Assembly (NCBI GenBank): GCA_016872875.1
Contig: VGYW01000162.1
Location: forward strand, 1-17,103
DNA from: Planctomycetota bacterium
Lineage (GTDB): Bacteria; Planctomycetota; PUPC01; DSUN01
DNA length: 17,103 bases
Direction: 5' to 3'
The position numbers and the translations under genes were made by a program. The number at the start of each line of letters is the position of its first letter. The stretch's first letter is position 1. Positions 1 through 6,413 of this stretch are shown one piece after another. The notes beneath the pieces were generated by a model that did no database searches, had not been told where the DNA came from, and was given only the letters and a program-made list of their open reading frames with translations.

Positions 1-72
1 GGAGACTACGTGGTGTTGCCCGCGACCCTGGGGGCTTGCTTTCGTCATTGAGCATTCCGGGCTTGGAGATTG

Positions 73-100
73 TTTGGTGCTTGGCGTTTGGCTCTTGGGA
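73..100. repeat. Heptamer tandem array, unit YTTGGNN (four units)
   Basis: Four consecutive 7-nt units are read on the plus strand: TTTGGTG, CTTGGCG, TTTGGCT, CTTGGGA. The core TTGG is invariant at 7-nt spacing. The array ends three bases before a perfect 10-bp hairpin. It resembles in style the other short-unit arrays of this window (7-nt units at 1614-1730, 2421-2500 and 3715-3798), although its unit is different. Confidence 0.6.
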
Positions 101-103
101 TTT

Positions 104-127
104 CCCGCATTTCGTGAGAAATGCGGG
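104..127. repeat. Perfect 10-bp inverted repeat with GTGA loop
   Basis: CCCGCATTTC (104-113) and GAAATGCGGG (118-127) are exact reverse complements around a four-base GTGA loop. There is no T-run on either side, so an intrinsic terminator is not well supported. A dispersed palindromic repeat or an RNA-stabilising hairpin fits as well. Confidence 0.65.
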
Positions 128-196
128 CTAAGTGGCCGCGTTCGCAAGTACGGTGACGTATCGAGCGCCTTGACGCGGCCACTCTGCGGGGGGTTT

Positions 197-218
197 GGGG
201 GGACGCAGAAGTCCCCCC
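197..218. repeat. G6/C6 inverted repeat
   Basis: GGGGGGAC (197-204) pairs exactly with GTCCCCCC (211-218) around the loop GCAGAA. The seven-C run makes the register slippery. No promoter or T-tract is attached, so its role is unknown. Confidence 0.55.
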
Positions 219-255
219 CAAGGGGTGACAGTGGAGCGGTGGGAACTGGTGCAGA

Positions 256-297
256 TCGAGAGTGCCACTCCTTGAGGGGCGCGGGTGGCACTCTCGA
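256..297 (-). terminator. Perfect 13-bp hairpin after the permease gene
   Basis: TCGAGAGTGCCAC (256-268) pairs exactly with GTGGCACTCTCGA (285-297); the loop is 16 nt. It begins about 30 nt past the stop codon of the minus-strand permease gene, the usual place for an operon-ending structure. It lacks a U-tract on the minus strand, so it is either a U-less terminator, an mRNA 3'-end protector or a repeat element. Confidence 0.5.
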
Positions 298-329
298 GCG
301 ACAGTGGCGGCGGCCGGCACGAAGCGGCT

Positions 330-1601
330 CTACTCGTGGCGGAGGGCCTCGATGGGGTCCATGACGGCGGCGCGGTAGGCGGGGTAGATTCCGAAGATGA
401 GGCCGACGGCGAGCGAGATGGAGAAGGCGAGGACGCACGAGGCGGGCGTGACGATGGTGAGCATGCCGGCGAAGCGTGTGACGAGGTAGGGGGCGAGAAG
501 GCCCAGGCCGACGCCGAGGATGCCGCCGGTGGATGAGACGAGGGTGGTCTCGGTGAGGAACTGGGCGATGATGTCGCGTCGGCGGGCGCCCAGTGCGCGG
601 CGGATGCCGATCTCGCGGGTCCGCTCCGTGACCGTGGCGAGCATGATGTTCATGATGCCGATGCCGCCGACGATGAGGGAGATGGCGGCGATGATGCCGA
701 GGACGAGGTTGAACATCTGCTTGGTCCGCCGCGCGCGCTCGAGGAGCTCGAGGGGGACGATGATCTCGTAGTCCTGCTTGCTGTGGGCGTGGCGCAGGAC
801 GCGCTCGACGGCTTTTGCGGTGACGGCGACGTCTTCGAGCTGGGGGACCTGGACGATGATGCTGTGGAGCTGGATGATGCTGGCTTCCCAACTGCCTGAG
901 CGGCGGCGCATGTCAATGTCGCCGTAGCGGCCCTGGGCGGTGGTCATGGGGATGTAGACGTCGATGCCGGCGGTGGGGTCGCTTCCGGCGGAGCCGGCCC
1001 TGGCGGAGCTTGCGCGGAGGATGCCGACCACCTGGTAGCAGTCGCCTCCCGCGCGGACGGTTTCGCCGAGTGGGTCTTCGAGGGGGAAGAGCCTTCGGGC
1101 GACCGGCTCGTTGAGGACGCAGACGGCGGCGTGCTGGCGCATGTCGAGGATGGTGAGGAACCTGCCGCGCAGGAGCGCGCGGTTCGCCACGTCGCGATAC
1201 CAGGGCACGGTGCCCACGATGTTGCCGTCCACCCGCCGCTGGTTGCGGACGACGTGGCGGCGGAGGTGGCGGGCCGGGACGACGACTTCGACGCCTGGGA
1301 CGGTGGAGCGGAGGCGTTCGGCGTCGGTGTAGGTCAGGCCGTATTTCAGCGCGCGGGTCTGTTCGGCGGCCACGGAGCCTTCCTCGGGCGGCTTGACGCT
1401 GTTGATGATGATGTTGTTGCTCCCGAGCTGGCGGATCTGCTCCTGGACCTCGAAGGAGAGGCCTTCGCCGATTGCGAGCATGACGATGACGGATGCGACG
1501 CCGAGGATGATGCCGAGGGAGGTGAGGACGGAGCGGAGCTTGTGGAGTCCGATGCTCTTGAGGCCCATCCGGATTGTGCGCTGGACGCGGAAGCCGAGCA
1601 T
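330..1601 (-). CDS. MacB/FtsX-type ABC transporter permease
   Basis: This 423-residue inner-membrane protein has the MacB plan. A first membrane helix (about 24-46, LTSLGIILGVASVIVMLAI) is followed by a periplasmic core of about 250 residues (about 47-295) and three C-terminal helices (about 296-320, 352-374, 386-407). The FtsX-family signature RTREIGIRRALGARRRDI (about 328-345) and the ending MDPIEALRHE are typical. Unlike E. coli MacB, the ATPase is not fused to it; it is encoded just upstream (1736-2410), as in split MacB-like systems. MacB-type permeases work as mechanotransmitters that drive substrate from the periplasm through a TolC duct rather than carrying it across the inner membrane. 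The ATG at 1601 has only a weak purine stretch (AGGGA) ahead of it. It is the last gene of the four-gene pump operon. The exported substrate (macrolide, lipopeptide or other) cannot be told. Confidence 0.93.
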   Translation of the reverse strand: MLGFRVQRTIRMGLKSIGLHKLRSVLTSLGIILGVASVIVMLAIGEGLSFEVQEQIRQLGSNNIIINSVKPPEEGSVAAEQTRALKYGLTYTDAERLRSTVPGVEVVVPARHLRRHVVRNQRRVDGNIVGTVPWYRDVANRALLRGRFLTILDMRQHAAVCVLNEPVARRLFPLEDPLGETVRAGGDCYQVVGILRASSARAGSAGSDPTAGIDVYIPMTTAQGRYGDIDMRRRSGSWEASIIQLHSIIVQVPQLEDVAVTAKAVERVLRHAHSKQDYEIIVPLELLERARRTKQMFNLVLGIIAAISLIVGGIGIMNIMLATVTERTREIGIRRALGARRRDIIAQFLTETTLVSSTGGILGVGLGLLAPYLVTRFAGMLTIVTPASCVLAFSISLAVGLIFGIYPAYRAAVMDPIEALRHE

Positions 1602-1613
1602 TGGCGGTCCCTA

Positions 1614-1734
1614 TTTCTGATTTCTGATTTCTGATTTCTGATTGAAGCCCAGGGCCATCGAGTCGCTCCTTCCGCCAGAACTCTTCCTCGGTTGAAATCA
1701 GCAATCAGCAATCAGCGATCAGCAATCAGAAATC
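1614..1734. repeat. Head-to-head heptamer arrays between ATPase and permease
   Basis: Almost the whole 134-bp gap between the two transporter genes is built from one heptamer in opposite orientations. Four perfect TTTCTGA units occupy 1614-1641. After a core of about 54 nt come five units AATCAGC, AATCAGC, AATCAGC, GATCAGC, AATCAGA (1696-1730). GATTTCTGATTG (1633-1644) and CAATCAGAAATC (1723-1734) are exact reverse complements, so the two arrays can pair as a 12-bp stem. The right array ends five bases before the ATPase stop codon. The same heptamer recurs inside the adaptor gene at 3715-3798. Confidence 0.85.
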
Positions 1735-1735
1735 C

Positions 1736-2410
1736 TCACCGGTCGTCCACCACGCGGCCGTCCACGAGGCGCACGATCCTGTGCGCGTGCTGGGCCACGG
1801 AGGGGTCGTGCGTGACCATGAGGATGGTCTTGCCGCGCGCGTTGAGCTGGTCGAGCATGGCGAGGATTTCGCGGCCGGTCGCGGTGTCGAGGTTGCCGGT
1901 CGGCTCGTCGGCGAGGACGACGAGTGGGTCGTTTGCCATGGCGCGCGCGATGGCCACGCGCTGCTGCTGGCCGCCTGAGAGCTCGGAGGGGCGATGGTGG
2001 AGGCGGTCGCCGAGGCCGACGAGTTGGCCCAGGGCGGCGGCCCGCTCGTGGCTCTCGTGCGCCGACCAGCCCTGGTAGAAGAGGGGCACCTCGATGTTTT
2101 CGAGGACGGAGAGCTGCTGGATGAGGTTGTAGGACTGGAAGATGAAGCCGAGTCGGCGGCAGCGGATGTCGGAGAGCTCGGAGTCGGTCAGGCCGGCGAC
2201 GTCCTCGCCGCCGAGGTAGTAGGCGCCCGAGGTCGGCGTGTCGAGGCAGCCGAGGATGTTGAGGAGGGTGGACTTGCCGGAGCCCGACGGCCCCATGATG
2301 GCCGCGTAGTCGCCCTTGTCGAAGGCGAGGCTGACCTCGCGGAGGGCATGGACTTCTGTCGGCCCCATCTGGTAGGACTTGCTGAGCTCTCGGAGTTCGG
2401 CGATGGGCAT
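1736..2410 (-). CDS. MacB/LolD-type ABC transporter ATP-binding protein
   Basis: This is a 224-residue ATPase of the MacB/LolD/FtsE group. Counted from the ATG at 2410, it shows Walker [10 protein letters not shown] (40-48), Q-loop Gln92 in FIFQSYNLI, signature LSGGQQQR (144-151), Walker B VVLADEP with Glu169 (164-170), D-loop GNLD and switch His201 in VTHD. All catalytic elements are intact, and the length is normal for a stand-alone ATPase of this group. The reading frame stays open upstream to a GTG at 2434, but that start lies inside the repeat array at 2421-2455; MPIAELREL is the usual kind of N-terminus for the family. No good Shine-Dalgarno is seen before 2410, so translation may depend on coupling with the adaptor gene upstream. 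It should pair with the permease at 330-1601 in the cytoplasm to power the pump. Confidence 0.95.
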   Translation of the reverse strand: MPIAELRELSKSYQMGPTEVHALREVSLAFDKGDYAAIMGPSGSGKSTLLNILGCLDTPTSGAYYLGGEDVAGLTDSELSDIRCRRLGFIFQSYNLIQQLSVLENIEVPLFYQGWSAHESHERAAALGQLVGLGDRLHHRPSELSGGQQQRVAIARAMANDPLVVLADEPTGNLDTATGREILAMLDQLNARGKTILMVTHDPSVAQHAHRIVRLVDGRVVDDR

Positions 2411-2420
2411 GGCGCTAATC

Positions 2421-2500
2421 CAGCCGCGAGCCACGAGCCGCGAGCTACGAGCATGGGGAGAAACGGCTCGAAGCTCGAAGCTCGCGGCTCGAAGCTCTAG
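2421..2500. repeat. Inverted pair of GAGCNNC heptamer arrays forming a long hairpin
   Basis: Five 7-nt units read CAGCCGC, GAGCCAC, GAGCCGC, GAGCTAC, GAGCATG (2421-2455). After a 10-nt core, five units of the same family follow in inverse orientation: GCTCGAA, GCTCGAA, GCTCGCG, GCTCGAA, GCTCTAG (2466-2500). Pairing 2428-2452 with 2473-2497 gives 22 matches in 25 positions, including an uninterrupted 12-bp block (2435-2446 with 2479-2490). The last unit contains the adaptor stop codon (2497-2499 on the minus strand). The hairpin sits exactly between adaptor and ATPase in the mRNA and could set their expression ratio or stabilise one segment; that role is inferred. Confidence 0.85.
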
Positions 2501-4629
2501 GGTCTGGGGGGCCGGCCTTCGCCGCGGGGGCGGCCGGGGCCGCGGCCGGGCGAGCCGGAGGGCCTGCCGGGCGGACGCTCCCCGTCAGGCCCCGGCCCCT
2601 TTGGGGGCTGCTCGAGGGCCGGAGGGCCGGGCGGAGGGGGGGCGCCATTGAGCTCTTCCTCCGCCTTCTTCTTTTCCGCGGCGGCCTCCTCCTCCTGCAC
2701 CGAGACCACTTGCGGGGCCTCCATCAGGATACGCTCGCCCACGGCCAGGCCGCTGGCGATCTCGACCATCTTGTCGTTCGCCTCGCCGGTCACCACTTCG
2801 CGGAGCTCCTCCTGGCCGTCGGGGCGGACGACGTAGACGATGGTCTTGCCGCGATGGGTTCCGACGGCCTGGACTGGGGCCTGGACGACGCCCTTGAGGG
2901 TCTTCACGTCAATCTCGACCTCCGCCGACATGCCCGGCTTGAGGCCGGTCAGGTCGCCCGCCAGGCTGATCTCCGTGTCGTACTCCTTCAGGTCGGGGTT
3001 CAGCCACGAACTCGACGTGTTGGGGAGCGTGGCCACCTTGAGCACCTTCCCCGTGAAGGAGCGGTTCGGGAAGGCGTCCACGCGGGTGCGCGCCGGGAGG
3101 TCCACCCTGACCTTGTCCACGACCGATTCGTGGACCTTGATCTTCACCGCGAGGGTGGAGAGGTCAGGCATCTTGATGATCTCCTGGCGCTCGATGACGG
3201 TGGAGCCGACGTCGATGGGGTTGCTGCGGCGGTGCCATTCGCCGCCGGAGGTGGCGTAGACGACGAGGCCCGGCTTCGTGGCCTTCATCTCGCAGTATTC
3301 GAGCTGGGCAGTGAGCTTGGCGAGCTTGTCCTTCTGGAGGAGGTATTTGGCCTCGGTGGACTTCACCTCGGCCTCGGCGGCGGAGATTGTGGCCCGCGCC
3401 CTGGCCTTGATGCGTTCGAGCTCCTTGCCCGCCTCGCTGTAGCCTGAGAGGAGCTTCTCGGCCTCCTTTGGCAGGTCGTAGCGCAGGTAGAGCTCGCGGG
3501 CGGTGAGGGCCTGTTCGAGGGCGATCTGGGCGCGGAGCAGGGCAAGCTGCTCGGCCTCGAGCTGCTGCGAGCTCTTGATGCCCAGGCGCTTGAGGCGGGC
3601 GTAGCTCGCCACCTTGTCGGCCGCGCGCTTGAACTCTTCGATTGCCAGGCCGATGTCGGCGTCGTGCTTCCGGCTCTTCTGGAGCACGGTTCCGCCGACC
3701 TGGGCGATCTCGGATTTCTGATTTCTGATTTCTGATTTCTGATTTTCGATTTTTGATTTCTGATTTTCGATTTCTTCCTTTTGATTTCTGCCTTCTGAGG
3801 TTGAAGCCGGCGTCTCCGAGGCGCCGGGCTCGGGGGGCTTGGCGGAGTCCTTCACTGCGTTCTGGACCTCGAGGAGCGACTTTGCGATGTCGAGCTCGAC
3901 GCCCTTGCGGTGTGCGACGGCCTCGTCGTGGAGGCGGAGTGCCAGCCTCGCGAGGTCGAGGCGCCCGGCAAGGGCCTCCTCGGCGAGCTGGCGGCCAACG
4001 TAGGCCTCGAGGTCCATGCGCCCGAACTTCTCGTTGAGCTCGCCCTGCTTGGTCTTGCTCTCGCCCGAGCTGCGCTCGATGTCGAGGAGCTCCTTGGCCT
4101 GCTTGTAGGCCGCCTCGGTCGTCGCAAACGTCACCTGCTGCTGGGTCAGCCGCTCCTGGATGTCCGAGGAGTCCAGCTCGACGAGGACCTTGCCGTTCTT
4201 GACGTCCTCCTCGGTCACGATGGTGCCTTCTGGGATGAGGCCAATGATGGTGGCCTGGCCTTCGACCTTGGACTTGACGATCTCGGAGCGGAGTGCGTCG
4301 AGGCTGCCTGTGTCGTTGACGACGATGGGCAGGTCGCCGCGCTGGACGATGTAGGTGGCGCGGAGGATGGCCGGCCCCTGGGTCTGCGGCTGCCAGAAGC
4401 GCCACAAGCGCCACATTCTGACCGCGCCGCCCGCGGCCAGGAGCGCCAGCGTCAGCACCCAGGGCCACAGCCGGCGTCGGCGGCGCCGCCGCGGCACGTG
4501 GAGGGCGTCGAAGGCGAAGTCCTGGCCCCCCGGCGCTCCGGCGGCTCCCGGCGGAGCGGTGGTGGGCAGGGCGAGGTCCCCGAGGGCCTCCGCCCCGTTG
4601 AGCGAGTTCCGCTTGCTATGGGTTGCCAT
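2497..4629 (-). CDS. HlyD/MacA-family periplasmic adaptor with extended coiled coil
   Basis: This 710-residue membrane fusion protein links the MacB-type pump to the TolC-like channel. It has a cytoplasmic N-terminus with an Arg cluster (47-53), one membrane anchor (about 54-73), a first half of a lipoyl-like/beta region (about 90-155) and a long helical hairpin (about 155-445). The second lipoyl half starts at EYCEMKATKPG (about 444-454). A beta-barrel and membrane-proximal part (about 490-640), then an acidic helix, lead to a Pro/Gly/Arg-rich tail (about 664-710). MacA-type adaptors are usually 350-400 residues, so this one is far longer, mainly in the hairpin. Residues 278-305 are encoded by a 12-unit heptamer repeat (3715-3798) and read as [29 protein letters not shown] Pro/Ser/Thr-rich stretch (264-280) just before it probably marks the hairpin tip or a linker. 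The ATG overlaps the TolC-like stop by 14 nt, indicating translational coupling. Confidence 0.93.
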   Translation of the reverse strand: MATHSKRNSLNGAEALGDLALPTTAPPGAAGAPGGQDFAFDALHVPRRRRRRRLWPWVLTLALLAAGGAVRMWRLWRFWQPQTQGPAILRATYIVQRGDLPIVVNDTGSLDALRSEIVKSKVEGQATIIGLIPEGTIVTEEDVKNGKVLVELDSSDIQERLTQQQVTFATTEAAYKQAKELLDIERSSGESKTKQGELNEKFGRMDLEAYVGRQLAEEALAGRLDLARLALRLHDEAVAHRKGVELDIAKSLLEVQNAVKDSAKPPEPGASETPASTSEGRNQKEEIENQKSKIENQKSEIRNQKSEIAQVGGTVLQKSRKHDADIGLAIEEFKRAADKVASYARLKRLGIKSSQQLEAEQLALLRAQIALEQALTARELYLRYDLPKEAEKLLSGYSEAGKELERIKARARATISAAEAEVKSTEAKYLLQKDKLAKLTAQLEYCEMKATKPGLVVYATSGGEWHRRSNPIDVGSTVIERQEIIKMPDLSTLAVKIKVHESVVDKVRVDLPARTRVDAFPNRSFTGKVLKVATLPNTSSSWLNPDLKEYDTEISLAGDLTGLKPGMSAEVEIDVKTLKGVVQAPVQAVGTHRGKTIVYVVRPDGQEELREVVTGEANDKMVEIASGLAVGERILMEAPQVVSVQEEEAAAEKKKAEEELNGAPPPPGPPALEQPPKGPGPDGERPPGRPSGSPGRGPGRPRGEGRPPRP
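3715..3798. repeat. Twelve-unit TTTCTGA heptamer array inside the adaptor gene
   Basis: Twelve 7-nt units stand in unbroken register on the plus strand. Four perfect TTTCTGA units (3715-3742) are followed by TTTTCGA, TTTTTGA, TTTCTGA, TTTTCGA, TTTCTTC, CTTTTGA, TTTCTGC and CTTCTGA, which drift from the consensus. The length is 84 nt, that is 28 codons, so the frame is kept. On the coding strand (AATCAGA)3 reads Asn-Gln-Lys-Ser-Glu-Ile-Arg, a seven-residue period. The same unit occurs between genes at 1614-1641. In both places TTGAAGCC follows closely after the array (1642-1649 and 3801-3808). Confidence 0.92.
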
Positions 4630-6310
4630 CGGTTAGTTCCTGCCACACGCCGTCGGCGCCCACGCGCAGTAACTCAGTATCGCGCCAAAGGGCCAGGCGT
4701 GCAAGCGCGTGGTCCACGAGCGTGCGGGTCAGGGAGTTCTGGGCGTTCACGAGTGCCTCGTTGGCCTCGAGGAGGTCGCGTGCGAGTGCCTCGCCGACCT
4801 TGAAGAGCTCGCGCGCGGCCTGCTCGCGGCGCTGGGCGAGGGCCACGCTGTCGCGCTCGATGCGGTGGCTCGCCACGGCCTCCTGGAGGGTGCGCCAGGC
4901 CTGGCGCACGTCCAGCTTCACCTGCTCGCGGAGCTGCTCGGCGCTGCGCCGCGCGCGCTCGTGGCCCACCAGCGCGCTGCGGTAGGCGTTGCGCTCTTCC
5001 ACGCGGCGGAAGGGGAGGTCCACCGTCAGGCCGGCCGAGTAGGTGCCGCGCGTCGGCTCGAAGCGTAGGAACTGCGTGGGCTCCTTCGTCGGCACGTTCG
5101 CCGCAAGCCGCAGGTCAATGTCCGGCTCCAGGCCGTTCTTGGCGATCTCCACGGCGCGCTCGGCGTCCGCGGTGCGGTCGACCGCCGTGAGGAGGTCGAG
5201 GCGCCGCTCGAGCGCGGTCTCGAGCGCGGTGTCGGGCGACACGGCGGCGTCGCGGAGGCCCGCCTCGCGCAGCCGGTCGGCCTCGGCGGGGTCGAGCTCC
5301 ACCGGCCCCTCGGCGGGGAGGCCGAGGAAGACCTTGAACTCGTCGAGCTGCTCGCGGAACTGTCGGACGGCGCGCACCCAGTTGGCCTCGGCGCGCAGCT
5401 CGTCCTGGCGCATCTGGTCCACCTGTAGGGCCTCGACGAGGCCCTCGCGCTTCTCGGCCTCGCGGTCGAGGCGGCTCTGGCGGATGCGCTTGTAGTTGCT
5501 CCACTGGTTCATCACCGTGTCGCGCTGCTGGAGCACGCGGTAGTAGCGGCTGGTGACGTCGAAGCAGAAGCTCCTGCGGAACCGCTCGAAGGTCCGGACC
5601 GCGTAGACGACGTCGCGCTCGGCCTGGGTGAGGGCCTCGCGCGCGACGAGGCGCCCGGCCCGGCGGCAGAGCGGCTGGAGGTACTCGAAGGCCAGGAGCG
5701 ACGTGGCGGTGGTCCGCGGGTCGCCCGTCGAGAAGCGCATGAGGTCGGTCGCCACGCTCGCGGTCACGCGGCCGCCGAGCTCGAGGAGCTGGCTGACCGC
5801 GAAGTCGGAGGCGAGCGCGCCCGAGGAGTTGTCGGGGCCGTCGGTGGCTGTCGCGGCGAGAAGTCCCGACCACTGTGGCCGCCAGCGGAAGCGCTCGAGG
5901 GTGAGCGCGAGGGCCGCGAGGTAGAGGTCCTCCTTGCGGCTCTGGTAGTCCCGGCTCAGCCTTGCGGCGAGCTCGAGGGCCTCGCGGAGCGTCAGCCGCA
6001 CCGCCCCCTCCAGCGGCGGGATGCCCTTCCCCTTGTCCACAAGCTCGATGTCGGCCGCGGTCAGCGGCTTCTCCATCGCGTAGGACTTCTTCGGCGCCGC
6101 GAAGCGCGCCAGCTCCGCGGCGTCGGCAGGCTCGATCGTGAAGCCCAGCGAAGTCCCGAGCACCTTGGCCTGCTGAACCGACAGGATATGGTAGACCTCG
6201 CGGTCGGCGTCGGCCTTGAACTTCGCCGCCTTCACCTTGCAGCAGGACGCCACGCTGCCGCACGCGGCGAGCAGGCACATGAGCATCCAACTGCGTCCGC
6301 ACGACGCCAT
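4616..6310 (-). CDS. TolC-like outer-membrane efflux lipoprotein
   Basis: This 564-residue protein of the outer-membrane factor (TolC/OEP) type is the exit duct for the adaptor-ABC pump encoded next to it. The N-terminus has a short hydrophobic stretch ending in the lipobox LAAC with Cys17, so lipid anchoring is likely. Long amphipathic helices rich in Ala, Leu, Arg and Glu follow (for example ALTQAERDVVYAVRTFERF and the last 120 residues), with the internal two-fold pattern of the family. LLELGGRVTASVATDLM and TYSAGLTVDLPF look like membrane beta strands. The chosen ATG (6310) has AAGGAA eight bases ahead of it; a start further upstream (6451) is possible in frame but would put about 47 non-signal residues before the lipobox and overlap the reductase gene. 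The stop overlaps the adaptor start by 14 nt. The first about 90 mature residues before the TolC-like helices have no part I recognise. Confidence 0.9.
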   Translation of the reverse strand: MASCGRSWMLMCLLAACGSVASCCKVKAAKFKADADREVYHILSVQQAKVLGTSLGFTIEPADAAELARFAAPKKSYAMEKPLTAADIELVDKGKGIPPLEGAVRLTLREALELAARLSRDYQSRKEDLYLAALALTLERFRWRPQWSGLLAATATDGPDNSSGALASDFAVSQLLELGGRVTASVATDLMRFSTGDPRTTATSLLAFEYLQPLCRRAGRLVAREALTQAERDVVYAVRTFERFRRSFCFDVTSRYYRVLQQRDTVMNQWSNYKRIRQSRLDREAEKREGLVEALQVDQMRQDELRAEANWVRAVRQFREQLDEFKVFLGLPAEGPVELDPAEADRLREAGLRDAAVSPDTALETALERRLDLLTAVDRTADAERAVEIAKNGLEPDIDLRLAANVPTKEPTQFLRFEPTRGTYSAGLTVDLPFRRVEERNAYRSALVGHERARRSAEQLREQVKLDVRQAWRTLQEAVASHRIERDSVALAQRREQAARELFKVGEALARDLLEANEALVNAQNSLTRTLVDHALARLALWRDTELLRVGADGVWQELTDGNP

Positions 6311-6367
6311 CGGCCCGGTTCCTTGAGCCTTCAGCTCCCGCCGTCCATCGCTCCCTGCTAGGTTATC

Positions 6368-6394
6368 ATTATCCGAAGCGATCTTCAACCCCAA
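6368..6394 (-). promoter_or_regulatory. Possible weak promoter for the efflux operon
   Basis: The 103-bp gap between the reductase stop and the TolC-like start holds the only AT-rich island nearby. On the minus strand TTGGGG (6394-6389) and GATAAT (6373-6368) are separated by 15 bases. The spacing is short and the -35 is poor, so this is only a candidate. Its position would let the pump operon be expressed apart from the reductase. Confidence 0.25.
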
Positions 6395-6413
6395 TTGCGC
6401 GTCACCAGAGGAA

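Larger units (their letters stand above)
1..329. other. Noncoding left flank rich in inverted repeats
   Basis: No convincing gene is seen in these 329 bases. Short open frames exist on both strands, but they run through hairpins and low-complexity sequence and have no ribosome binding site. The region holds a heptamer array (73-100) and three perfect inverted repeats (104-127, 197-218, 256-297), listed separately. It lies downstream of the stop codon of the minus-strand permease gene, so it is the 3' end of the efflux operon plus whatever spacer follows. Confidence 0.7.

Noticed and set aside
1614..3798. CRISPR array suggested by the regular repeats
   Set aside because: Units are 7 nt and directly adjacent with no spacers; no cas gene is present.
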